Below the pieces are notes generated by a model. The model was not told the DNA's origin and did not search any database. It saw only the letters and a list, made by a program, of their open reading frames with translations. Made by a program: the position numbers and the translations under genes. 64,000 nucleotides of DNA from Erinaceus europaeus. Taxonomy: Eukaryota > Chordata > Mammalia > Eulipotyphla > Erinaceidae. This document shows, in pieces, positions 12,601-25,700 of this stretch (positions are counted from its first letter, which is position 1; the number at the start of each line of letters is the position of its first letter). The stretch covers positions 10,629,990-10,693,989 of the forward strand of contig NC_080164.1 in NCBI RefSeq assembly GCF_950295315.1, in the 5' to 3' direction.

Positions 12601-15600
12601 AAGAGAGAGACAGACTGGGAGTATGGACTGACCAGTCAACGCCCATGTTCAGCGGGGAAGCAATTACAGAAGCCAGACCTTCTACCTTCTGCAACCCTCA
12701 ACGACCCTGGGTCCATGCTCCCAGAGGGCTAGAGAATGGGAAAGCTATCAGGGGAGGGGGTGTGTTATGGATATTGGGTGGTGGGAATTGTGTGGAGTTG
12801 TACCCCTCCTACCTTATGGTTTTGTTCATTAATCCTTTTTAAATAAAAAATTTAAAAAAAAGAAAAAAAGAAATAGGCTGGGGGTATAGATACACCTGCC
12901 AGTGCCCATGTCTAGTGGAGAAGCAGTTACAGAAGCCAGCCCTTAGGGATCTTTGGTCCATATTCCCAGAGAGATAAAGAACAGGAAAGCCTTCAGAGAA
13001 AGGCATGGGATAAGGAACTCTGGCGATGGGAATTGTGTGGAATTGTACCCCTATTATCTCACAATCTTGTCCATCATTATTAAATCAATAAAAAAATAAA
13101 AAGAAAAATAGTCCCCTCTATCATTGAAAAGAATCACTCTAAAGCCACCAGGAAAGAGAAGTAACAATTAAAGAGGCTAAACAGATTTGGGCTTTAACTA
13201 AAATGGACTTCTGAGCTTCTTCCTACATGAAGACCCCTAATTTCATCTTCTATATTCCTACCTTTGGATTCCTGTTTATTAAACATTTTCTCCTGTGTTA
13301 TATCTTACTACATTTCAGCCACCAAGTTGCAGATGCTATTATGATGCCATCCTGACTTCCCTGGAGAGATGACTTCACCAATGTGCCCCAGTCTCACCTC
13401 TCCAGAGCCCTAACCCACAAGGATAGGGGTATGGATCAACCTGCCAATGCCCATGTCTAGCAGAGAAACAATTATAGAAGCCAGACCTTCCACCTTCTGC
13501 ACCCCATAATGATCCTGGGTTTATACTTCCAGAGGGATAAAGAATAGGAAAGCTTCTAATGGAGGGGATGGGATATAGAACTCTGGTGGTGGGAATTGTG
13601 TGGATTTGTACCACTCTTATCCAATGGACTTGTCAGTCATTATGAAATCAATTAAAAAAAAAAGACATATCTAACATGAATAGCTTCATTTGTTTTTTCA
13701 GGCTGGTGCCTTGTACATACTTAATTTTGTTGCTCTGGGTCACATTATTTTTGTTCAGATAGAAAGACAGTGACAAAGAAAGAGGGAGAGACACCATAGT
13801 CCCAGATCTTCCCATAGGGCCATGACAACTCTCCTGTGGTGTTGGGAGCCTTATGGCAAGGCACACGCCCAATTTGCTGAGCTCTCTCTCTGCTCCTGAA
13901 CAGCTTCATATTTAAATGTTATTGATTTCTTGTGACCCAAGAAACTTCTTGACTGGAATGCAAAGCAGATTTGCTTCTTTGAAAAAAGCAAATCACTTTG
14001 TCTGGTTTATAAGAATGAATCTTTAATTTTTTAATTTTTTTTTATTGCCACCAGGGTTATCATTAGGGCTTGGTGCCTGCAGAAAGAATCCATCTCTCCC
14101 GGTGAATTTTTTATTTTTTTTAAATTTATGATAGGTTAGAGAGAAACTGAGAGGGGATGGAGAGACAGGGAGAGAGAAAGAGACACAGCTGCAACACCAC
14201 TTCACCACTTGTGAAGCTTCCTTTCTACAGGTGGGGACTGAAGGCTTGAACCTCGGTCCTTGAACACGGCAATGTGTGTGCTCTACCGGATATGCCATCA
14301 CCCAGTCCTGCAAAGCCAATTCTTAAGGGTGTTAGGAAGGCCCCAAAAGCACAAGGATAATCTCCTGTCCCTCTGCTAGGGTCACACTTACCATTTGGGG
14401 GATCCCCCGCAGAGACTGGACCCCGTTCATCAGTAGTCTTCCTAAGAGCTTGAGGTCCTGGAGCCGGACAAAGCCAAGTTCCTCTCCCAAGACTTGAAGG
14501 TAGGCCCTGGCTTCAGGGAATTCCTTGGATTTCAAGTCTTTGAGCAGATTCTGAATACTGAACATGATGCCTTTGGCCATGTCCTGGGATTTTAACAGGG
14601 AAGTGTCAGCATTGTAAATCACATTTTCATGTCTGGAGCAGGCCCTGTGTACTATAACCGTGATGGGCTTAGATACTAACTCAAGGTGGGTAGACAACAC
14701 AGGCTATGAAATCAGGCATCTCCCTCCTCACCTACGTCCTATTACAGTTCTCTCACTCACTCCAAAGCTAACCTTAGTAAAGCAAGGACTGCAAAAGCTG
14801 AATAAGGGCAAGAGACTGGCATACTTTAATGATGACTCTTTAGTCACTGTCAGGCCACCCCATCAGCTGAGGCCCTATTCGGGGAGTTCTGAGATTCCCA
14901 AACAGAGATGATGGGCCTAGAACTCAACTAAATCCCTCTCTCCATTGTTACCAGTCATCTCTATCAGGAACAACAAAATAGACCCCTTGTGGGCCCCCAT
15001 AGGACCTTGCTCTCAAAGTGGATCAACAATGATAGAGAGGATAGACAACATACTCTATGCTACACCTGAGGAAGATAGGTTGATATTGGGGCAGCTTGGA
15101 ATGTTCCTACTCATGACCACAAAATGTGAGCTCATATCTACAGGGATGTAGAGGTCACATAGGTTCCTAAGCTGAATATGGGCCCCAGACCCATATCAAA
15201 TTGGTGGGGTTTACAGTCAACAATATTTATACCCCTTTCCTATATAAGGGAGCTACTCTCTTCCCTGATCCAGCTTTCTGTCCCTTTTCTATGAGTGGTG
15301 AAGCAAGTCTACCGGTGTCTCTCTTTCTCTCCCCATCTCTATCTCTCCACCCTTCTCAATCTCTTTTTGTCCTGTTTAATAAAAATAGAAAGAAAAAAAT
15401 GAAAGAAAAAAAAAAGACCACCACGAGGGTGTATTTGTAGTGTAGGCACTGAGCTCCAGAGATAACCCTTGTCACAGTAAAAAAATTAAAAATAAAAAAG
15501 TAAATTGTCCTAGCCAGTGCACCTTAAACAATCATTACTGGAGCTAGGCAGGTGGTAAAGCATGCTGTCCCATTTATTTGGCGTTAATGACCTTGTGAGG

Positions 15601-18600
15601 TCACTATTATCAGTGTCTGGGTAGGCAGAGGGAGACATGACCTCAGGACTGGTCGAAATGTGCACAGCCTGGAGAATTTTGGTTTTAATTTCCACAGTGA
15701 AGTGGAAATTCATACCCAGGTCTCAAGAACTCATGGACCCATCCTGAAAAATTGCCTCTAGTCAATCAATTCATGGCCATCTTGAATCACCAAGAGGTCC
15801 CTAACTGCATACCCATTACTCCCTGGTAAATACCAGCCTGAGGTAGTTCCGTGTTGACTTCCAGACTCACATAAGATTTTTTTTTTTCATTGACACCCAA
15901 CATGTTCCCTGAGAAGATTCTGCATGACAACACACCTGCTCACGTTTGTCATCTTTGGTGTAGCCAAAGTGGTCCATCAAGACACTGGAGATGTCATCAG
16001 GTACTTGACCATCAACCCAGTACAAGGCTTTGTTGACACTGTTTGGGAAAAATCCTTGTTTCCCAAAAAGAGCTTCCAACGTTGGCTCAAAGCCCTTTCC
16101 CTCCAAACCAATCTGAAGGAAAATCAGACAAGAAAGTGTTATGGAGTTTCTTTGGAAGATGTCAGTCATCTTCCCCTTCTCTTCTGGTGTCCAATGAATC
16201 AATCTGAGGAACACTACAGGAACCATCTTATTTAAATCTCGCTAGAGTATACAGAATTTAGGAATTCTTTAGTTTGTTCTCCACAAGGGGGAGCAACAGT
16301 TCAGAGAAGATATTTAAACAAAAGATCCCAAGTTTGGGAGTTGTGTTGGGTGTCTGAACTCCAGTGCAAGCCCAATCATTTTCTTGGTGCTCTGGGTCAA
16401 AGGAGATTCTCTGAGATAGCCATTTGCTGAGGAGTCATGCTTCAGATGAGCATGCATGCGGAGGCAGCGAGGGGAGGGAGGAGGGGAACATGTCTGAGGG
16501 TTCCCTCAATGACCCACTTCCTGTGCATAGTGGGTGAGAGAACTTCAGACTTGTCTTCAATCTCTCACATACCTCAATGAGGTCGAGCGGAGCCAACCCA
16601 AGCACTGTGAGGGTTGTTTTCAACATGCTTTCCTTAGGGAGGTAACTGTTTGGGTCGAATATGAGATTTCCTTCAATTTTGCCCGAGAATGGGTCGAGGG
16701 ATGCAAGAGACACAGATTTGGAGAGCTGATAATTGCGGGAAAATTTGGTGAAGTCCATGAGTGTTGGGAGCTGTGATTCTTTCAGAGCTCCTTCTACTAC
16801 TGTTTTCAAGCTAGATGGAGAGAAAGAATATATTCTGAGCCCACACATGACATTGCTTATTCATTATACCCCCTTACCCCAAGTAAATACAAATTTCCAG
16901 TGACTACTAAACTATGTGGGTCTCATGCCTCTCAGGAGGTGGGCTCAGGCCTGTCACACTTCTGCCAGGAAGTTTCTTCTCCAGAAGAGAATATGTCCCC
17001 TAGGGTGAGCAGTGGTTAGACCAGAAGCCAGGTTTGGAATTCTGGCCCTTTATGGCAGAGTCGGGGTAGAAAGTCACTCTTACTTACTCTTGCACATACA
17101 AGTCTTCTGAGTTTAGGATGTTAGCCATGTGGGAAGCCACGAAGTTCTTCACCTGCTGGTTCTGCTCTCTTGGGAGGAGCTGGGTGACTGTGCTGATGTC
17201 TGACTGGGAAGGGCCGCTCATGAGCACGAGGTAGGCTGCCAGTCGCTTCTCTGTTGGGGCAGCTTCGTGGAGGAAAGTCTGCAGAAGGACCTTCCGGATC
17301 TGAAGCCAAATGGAGGAGATGGTTAGCACTGCGCTCTGGTTAAAGCAGAGGAAGTGCCTGGTAAGTATTTGCTTGATTGGCAAGTTATCGATGATGTACC
17401 AATTGAATATCTTTCTATAGGCTCTTCAAATGCTGGCACTGGCCTCTTATGCCCTAGAGCAACAGACTCAAGCATGTGTTGAATGCAGTTACATTAAAAT
17501 GCTTATGTTATGAGCACGTTATAACTTGATGGAAACTGTCACCAGGTGAGAACCAAGCTATTATTACCATAACTGATTTCAATGTACATAAAAAGGTGAG
17601 AGACACTCATAGACAGAAGTTGAAAAATAAGAACAGAAGGGAAAACAAAGCAGAACTTCGACTGAGTTTGAGGCATTGGACCAAAGTAAAAGACTCTGGG
17701 GTGGGGAGGATTGTTCAGGTCCTGGAACATGATGGAATAGGACCTGAGTGGGACGTTAGAGTGTTATGCTGAAAACTGAGAAATGTTACACTTGTACCAA
17801 CTATTCTATTTACTACACTTTACTGTTGACTGTAAACTATTAATTCCTCCAATAAAGAGAAAAAAAAAAAGAGCTTGGATAGCCTTGCAAGTTTGGGGCT
17901 AATAAGGAAAGTATTTTCCAGCTCTGGACTCATACATTTTCCCCAGAGATGGTCAACTTGGTAAGAGACATAGTAGTGTGAAGGCCTTGCCTTCTGTATG
18001 CTGCGGAAGCACTGAAGTCACTCCTCTCAAAAGCACATACAGAGAGGCAGGCAAGTCAGCAGTCTTATTGAACTTGTTGGTTTGAAAGCAGTAGAGCAGG
18101 GTGGAGGAAACAACATAATTGTTCTGCAAAAGCTTTTTATGTCTGAGGCTCTGAAGTCCCAAGTTCCATCCTCAGCACCACCATAAGCCAGAGCTGAGCA
18201 GTGGTCTTGTGTAGAAGAGGAAGAAAAGAGAAGGGAGATGAGGAGGAAGAAAAGGAGGCGGTGGCGAGTGATAGAATAAAGTTGGTAGTGCAATGAGCTA
18301 TAGATTCTCACTCCAAAGCTTGGCTTATTTGGCTGCTGAACTTCAGCCCAGAGGAGGAGGAGAGAAAGGAGGAGGAGGAGGAGGAGAAGGAAGAGGAAGA
18401 GAAGGGGAAGGAGTAGGAGGAGCAGAAGAAGTAGGAGGAGAAGAAAGAGAGGAAGGAGGAGGAGGAGAAGGAGAAGAGAAGGAGGAAGACAAGGAAAGGG
18501 AAGAAGAAGCAAGCAAGCAAGGAAGCAAGCAGTGGAATTAAATCCAAACACTTGCTCTCCTGGCTGATAGCCTCTGTCCAGACCCACTGTGTGTCCTCAC

Positions 18601-19922
18601 CTCATCCGTGAGCTCCATCTTTCTCAGGGCCTGGACAGCAGCCTTCTGGACCAGCAGCGAGGGTTCTGTGCTCCTGATGCACTTCAGGATTGAAGACGTG
18701 AGTCTGGGCGATACCTGCCCTAGAGTTCTGCCCATATTTCCAATGACCTGCATCCCAGAGAAACAAAAATGGTTCAGGGTGCAGAAGGAGAAGTCAGGGA
18801 AACTGAGCAGAGGCTTCCACAGTGCTGAACAGGGCACAGAAGTCTGAACGCACCCTGAGGATCAGGTAGGTGTGATCCTCAGGCCCCGTGCAGTCATCGC
18901 GAATCTGTTCCAGCAGAAAGTTGGCAATGTCTTGCAGCTCTACGCTGGCCGTGGGCAGGCTTGTCCCGGGGTATCTGGGGAACGAGAGTGAGTGTGCAGT
19001 AAGCATGGTGAGTGCCCCTGACAGTCCAAACATGCACTAGCTCATTCTTTATATTGAGCCATATTTGCAAAATGGCCAGAAGGAAAACAAAAAGATCAGA
19101 CTGTGAGTTACTTTTATTTTGAATTAATTTTAAATAATTTATATATTTGTTGGCTATAGGCAGAGAAATAGAGAGAGAAGGGGGAGCTAGTAGAGGAAAG
19201 AGATGGACAGACACCTGTAGCCCTAGTTCAACACTTGTGCAGAAGTAGCTCTGAAGTCCCAGGTTCAAGTCCCCTGACCACCATAAACCAGATCTGAGCA
19301 GGGCTCTAGTGAAGAAGTAGGAGAAAAGAAGACAGAGGAGGTGGAAGAGGGGGAGGGAGAGGGGGAGGAGAACGGGGAGGAGGAGGGGGAGGAGGACTGG
19401 GAGGAGGAAGGGAAGGGGGAGCGGGGAGGAGGGAAAGGAGGATGGGGAGGAGGCAGAAAAGGAAGAGGAGGAGAAGAAGAAGAAAGGAGGAGGTCTTTGT
19501 ACATGGTAACCTGTGTTCTCGGCTAGGTGAGCCACTGCCTGGCCAATAATTTTTTAAATTTAATTTTTCAATTTAATTTTTTATTATTTATTTTTACTCT
19601 TGTTGCCCTTGTTTTTTATTGTTATTGTAGTTATTATTGTTGATGTCATCATTGTTGGACAGGACAGAGAGAAATGGAGAGAGGAGGGGAAGACAGAGAG
19701 GGAGAGAAAGAGAGACACCTGCAGACCTGCTTCACTGCCTGTAAAGCGACCCCTCTGTGGGTGGGGAGCCGGGGCCTCGAACTAGGATCCTTATGCCGGT
19801 CCTTGCAATTTGCTTTGTGCCACGTGTGCTTAACCTGCTGCGCTACCGCCTGACCTCCTTGATTAAATTTTTAAGAAAAATACTTCATATAATTTATTTT
19901 AATGGGACAGAGATATAGAAAA

Positions 19923-19959
<37 letters not shown>

Positions 19960-22713
19960 CTGAAGCACTGCTGAGCTTTGGTTTATGATGGTGCTGGAGA
20001 TTGAACCTTGGAACTCAGAATTTCATGCATGAGAATCTTTTGCTTAAACATCATGCTATCTTCCTAGTTCTCCTCCTCCTCCTCCTCCTCCTCCTTCTCC
20101 TTTTCCTTCTTCTTTTTCTTCTTCTTCTCTTTTTTTATTCTTAGAAACCAGAACACTAAACTGTAGCTTATAATGGTGCAAAGGATTGAATCTGGGACTC
20201 TGAAAGTCTCTTCACATAAACACTGTGCAGTCTCCCTCAAATATATCAGACTTTGAAAGCAGGGTGTAGGGTTTAGTATAAACGCTTGGGGTTCCCAGTG
20301 GCCTGCTAGGAAGAGAATGGGCTTGAAACTCACTGGTTGACGGCGTGACTCAGTGCATACAGGGTGGCCCGGCTCCGCTGCTCCTTGGCAGTGTTGAAGA
20401 TCTCCTGCAGCCTCTCTGAGGAGGATCCTGGGATCAGGGCCATCAGGTAGGTGACAATATCAATCAGAAGTGGGTTGGCTTTCTCCCTTTGCAGCCACCG
20501 GAGGATGTAGGTGTAACAGTGGGGCTGCCCACACTGGATTAAGGCTTGTAGGGTGATAGGGCTGTGAAGACAGGGACAGAGTCATAGACATGGCCGCCCA
20601 GGCTGTCATTCCCAATGTCTGTTTGGATGTCCTCCCATTCACTCTCCATCTTTCCCAAGGCTCAGGATATCTGATTACTGTAAAAAATGGCGCCTAATCC
20701 CTAGCACTGCAAAAATGGTATCATCTGTTTTCCAACTACACCATGCCTCGGCCTCGCGTGAGCTTAGTGTGCAGCTTGGCGATACGAGAATCCGGCATGA
20801 AGCCCAGCCAGTCTATCTTGGCGTTACTCTCGATCGCACTCTGTCATTTCACGAACATCTCATAAAAACTGCAGCAAAGGGGAGTCGGGCTGTAGCACAG
20901 CGGGTTAAGCGCAGGTGGCGCAAAGCACAAGGACCGGCATAAGGATCCCGGTTCGAACCCCGGCTCCCCACCTGCAGGGGAGTCGCTTCACAGGCGGTGA
21001 AGCAGGTCTGCAGGTGTCTATCTTTCTCTCCTCCTATCTGTCTTCCCCTCCTCTCTCCATTTCTCTCTGTCCTATCCAACAATGACAACAACAATAATAA
21101 CTACAACAATAAAACAACAAGGGCAACAAAAGGGAATAAATAAATAAATATTAAAAAAAACTGCAGCAACGGTGGCTGTGAGGAATAACATCATTGCAAG
21201 ACTGGGCAGCTCCTCATGGGGCGCGAGCGCTTCCACACTAAGATCATCCTCTCTGGCATTATGCTATTCCACTGCAGAATACTGTGCCCCAGTATGGTTC
21301 CGTAGCCCCCATGTCCACTTGATTGATTGCAAATTATATTCCTCCATGAGGATAATTTCTGGAACTATCCGTTCCACCCCGGTTCCATGGCTGCCAGTTC
21401 TTAGCAACATCGCCCCGCCAGATATTTGTCAGGATGCAGCATCATCTAAGTTCATTTCCCACGTCTACGCTCGACTGGACCTGCCAATATATGCGGATAT
21501 CTTCGCCCACCCTGTCCAACGCTTGACGTCTCGTCACCCAATCTGGTCCCCTATGCCTACACTGAATTTCTCTGTTCCAGTCTCTTGGAAACAGAGTTGG
21601 CGGTCAGCTGAGGTAAAGAACAAACACCTCATCACAGACCCCTGCAAGTGTCAACCTGGCTTTGACCTAGCACGTTATGATTGGGCCCTCCTCAATCGCT
21701 ATCGAACAGGCCATGGCCGGTACGATGCTATGTTCCATCGCTGGGGAGCCAGAGACAACCCGAACTGCCCCTGTGGCTCCAGACAGACTATGACCCACAT
21801 AGTCAACGACTGCCACCTCTCCAGATTCAAAGGAGGTCTCAAAACTTGACATCAGGCTCAACCTGACGCTGTTGACTGGCTACGGAAGAAGGGCAAACGC
21901 TAGAAGAAGAAGAAAGGCTCAGGAAGCCCCACCTTCAGGCATGATCCATCAGACAAAGTGTCACTGCCAACCTGACCTCCCTGGGCAGATGACCTCACCA
22001 GTGTGTCCTGGAACCCCACCTCCCCAGAGCCCTGCCCCTCCTAGGGAAAGATAGAAACAGGCTGGAGGTGTGGATCCACCTGCCAACACCCATGTCCAGC
22101 ATAGAAGCAATTACAGGAGCCAGACTTTCCACCTTCTGCATCCCCATAAAGATCTTTGGTCCACACTCCCAGAGGGATAAAGAATAGGGAGACTTCCAAC
22201 GGAGGGGGGTGGAATATGGAAGTCTGATGGTGAGAACTGTGTGGAATTGTACCCCTCTTATACCACAGTCTTGTCAATCATTATTAAATCACTAATAAAA
22301 TTATATATATACACAAGTATCACCAAGAATGGGAGGCTCCATTACCAAAGAGGACTGTCACTACCTGCTCTGGTTACATATATGCACTTAACTGGGTGCG
22401 CCACTGCCTGGCCTTCTCTCTCTTCCTTCCTTCCTTCCTTCCTTCCTTCCTTCCTTCCTTCCTTCCTTCCTTCCTTCTGTCCTTCCTTCCTTTCTTTCTT
22501 TCTTTTGATAGAATTTGTTTTTTATTTGAGAGGGGAAGGGAGATACAAAGGAAGAGAGACAGAGAGAAAGCTGTTACACTTGCTTCATCACTCATGAAGA
22601 TTTCTCCAGGCAGGTGGGGAGTGGGGCATGAACCTGGGTCCTTGTGCATGGTGACATGTGTGTGTGTGCTCCACCTGGTGTGTGTCACTGGCTGGCCTCC
22701 TTCCTCCTATTTT

Positions 22714-22752
<39 letters not shown>

Positions 22753-25700
22753 GCACATGCACACACACACACGCACACACACACGCATGCGCGCGCACAC
22801 ACACACACACCTGCCTTGATGCAATCTATGCACGTGTGTGCTGCCCAAGAATCTATAGGAATGGCCATCTCCCCATCCATTGGACTCAGATTGATTGACA
22901 GTTCAGGGGAGCCTGAGATGTTCTGTTTGGCTACTGTCTGAAAACTCAGCCAACTAGCAGTGGTGACCCAGAAAATCATAAGCAGCCACTGGACAGATAC
23001 CTGGACTCCTCCATCAGCCTGGGCAGAAGGCTGGTGATGGCTTCACTGTCCAGGCTTCGCAACTCCGTCACCAGCCTGCTGAAGAGGCCGGCTCGCCTGG
23101 ACTCCTCGCTCAGTTTCTGCAGCTCCTGGAGGGTACTCAGAGCAGCCTCGGCCTGCTTTGGTGGGGATGTGGACTTGGTGCTTTCAAAGGCCAGACTCGC
23201 CTCCTCACCACCTGTGGGAAGGGAAGGGTCAAAGCCTGCATATGATAGGGGCTCCCACACCAACATGAACAGTTGAGGTGTTGGCATATGGAGAGAGAGA
23301 AGAAGCCAGATGCTTAGTGCTTGGTGCCTCTGTGTGCCTGGTCATGGCAGGTGTCTAACTTGAGTCTTTTTACTGATTTATCACGTAGTTCCTTGGATTT
23401 GTGTATTCCTCAATCTCTCTCTTTCCTTCCTTTAAAAATTATATATTGTTTTTATTTTAATGTGAAAGAAATGCAGAGAGAAAGATACAGAGAGACCAGT
23501 GCACTATTCTGCACTGGCTTATAGTGGTGCAAAGGATTGAACCTAGGACCATGAATGTCTTTTTGCATAACTATTAGGCTGTTTCCCACACCCACTTCCT
23601 TCTCCTCTTTTTCTTTCTTTTTTAAAATTTATTTTATTTTTGAGAGAGATGCAGACAGAGAGAGACAGAGAGAAACACCAGAGTACTACTCACCTCTGGC
23701 TTATGGTGGTGTGGGGGATTGAACCTAGGACTTTGGAGCCTCAGGCATGAGAGTCTGTTTGCATAACCATTATGCTATCTCCCCCACCTCTCTTTTTCTA
23801 TTTCCCTTTCCTTCCTTCCTTCCTTCCTTCCTTCCTTCCTTCCTTCCTTCCTTCCTCCCTTCCTTCTCTCTCTCCTTCTTAGTATCATATCCAGTGCTGG
23901 AGATTGAACTCAGAACCTCATGCTTACAAGTCTTTTACTTTACCACTGTGCCAGTTATTTCTCAACTGAAAGATAAGGGAACTGGGACTGGGAGGTGACT
24001 CTCCCAGCAGAGTGTCCACTGAGCTACTGAGCTCTGCAGGAGGCCCCAGAACACAAGGGAGTACCATGGACAACACTGATGTGTTCGTGTATGTGTGTGT
24101 GTGTGTGTGTGTGTCCCCACACATACACAGGAGGGTGAGGGGTGGGATTCCATGAACACTGAAACAGGGCTGTGACATCTCACCCCTCTCTCCTCTCTCA
24201 GAAAAAATAGAGATAAAAAATTAGTGGGAGGACCGTATGGAATATTTCACGGGGCCCTGGGTCCACTCCCACATGTGGCATAAAATAGTAATACATACAG
24301 GGCCAGGCAGTGACACATCTGGTTAAGTGCTCACACTACAACGTACAAGGACCCAGGTTCAAGTCCCAGGTCCCCACCTTCAGGGGGGAAGCTTTATGAG
24401 TAGTGAAGCAGGACTACAGGAGTCTCTGTCTCTTTCCCTCACTATCTCCTCTATCCTCTCAATTTCTCTCTGTCTCTAGACAATAATAAAATTAAATAAA
24501 ATGTATTTCCTTAAAAAAAAAAGAGGGCTATGAAGACAGCACAATGGTTATGCAAAGAGACTTTCGTGCCTGAGACACCAAAAGTCCCAGGTTTAACACC
24601 CAGTACCAGAAGCCAGAGCTGAGTAGTATGCTGGTTGAAAAGAAGTAAACTTAAAGTTTTTTAAAAAATAAAAAAAGAGTGGTCTAGAGGTGTGGCTAGA
24701 GTGTAGGAGCTTTTCATATCTCTTTCCTGATAAAATAGGAAAAACAGGTCGAGTATGGATCGACCTGTCAACACCCGTATTCAGCAGGGAAGCAACTGTA
24801 GAAGCCAGACCTTCCACCTTCTGCATCCCACAATGACCTTGGGTCCATACTCCCAGAGGGTTAAAGATTAGGAAAGCTATCAGGGGAGGGGATGGGATAC
24901 AGAGTTCTGGTGGTGGGAATTGTGTAGCGTTGTACCCTTCTTATCCTATGGTTTAGTCAATGTTTCATTTTTTATAAATAAAAAATTAAAAAAATAGGAA
25001 AAACTACCTGAGAACTCAACAAAATACAGCCAGAATTTCTTCAGTCACTAAGCCCTGGGGAAAAAAAGAAGGGGGAGGAGGAGGAAGAGAAGGAGGAGGA
25101 GGAAGAGGAGGGAAAAGAGCAAATGAATGAACTACTAAAAAGAGGTGAATTCATAGTGCAGGCTACAAGCCCCAGCAACACTGGTGGCAATAAAAAAATA
25201 TATACAATAAAAAATGAACTAGCTGTAAAAAAAAAAGTAGTAATACATACATTCATATATACACACACAGGAACTAAGGCCCAAAGATGAATAGCTCACC
25301 TTGCCCAAGAGGCAGAGTGAGAATTGAATCTAGGTTCCTTGGAATTTGGTCCCGGCTCATCTCTGCCAGAGGGTACTGGCCAGGGATAGGGCTGTCACCA
25401 TGGTGACAGTGGAGGCTGGCGTCACTGATGCTCAGCTCTCATTTGCCCACTGGATCTACCAGCAGCTCATGGAGGGAAGAAGCCCCTGGCTTGCTCGTTG
25501 CATCAGCTGAGTGCCCAGATGGGAGGTGGGGCTGGATCATCAAAAAAGTGAGGTGCAGGCCTAGAGAAGACCTGGCAGCTCACTTGACCTTGACTGAGCC
25601 CCTTCTCTGTTTATTCTTTCTCTGGAGACGGAGTGTGAGAGTCAGTCCAGCCAGGAGCAATCCCACAGCACACAGCACCCCTGGGGTGGTCTTCCTAGCC

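Noticed and set aside
14660..14911. 83-codon open frame next to exon 16
   Set aside because: Lies in R1 repeat sequence or its edge; the collinear copy at 58309 does not preserve it.
20715..21849. Reverse-transcriptase-like ORFs as a host gene
   Set aside because: They are the 3' end of a truncated non-LTR element with target duplications, not a cellular gene.
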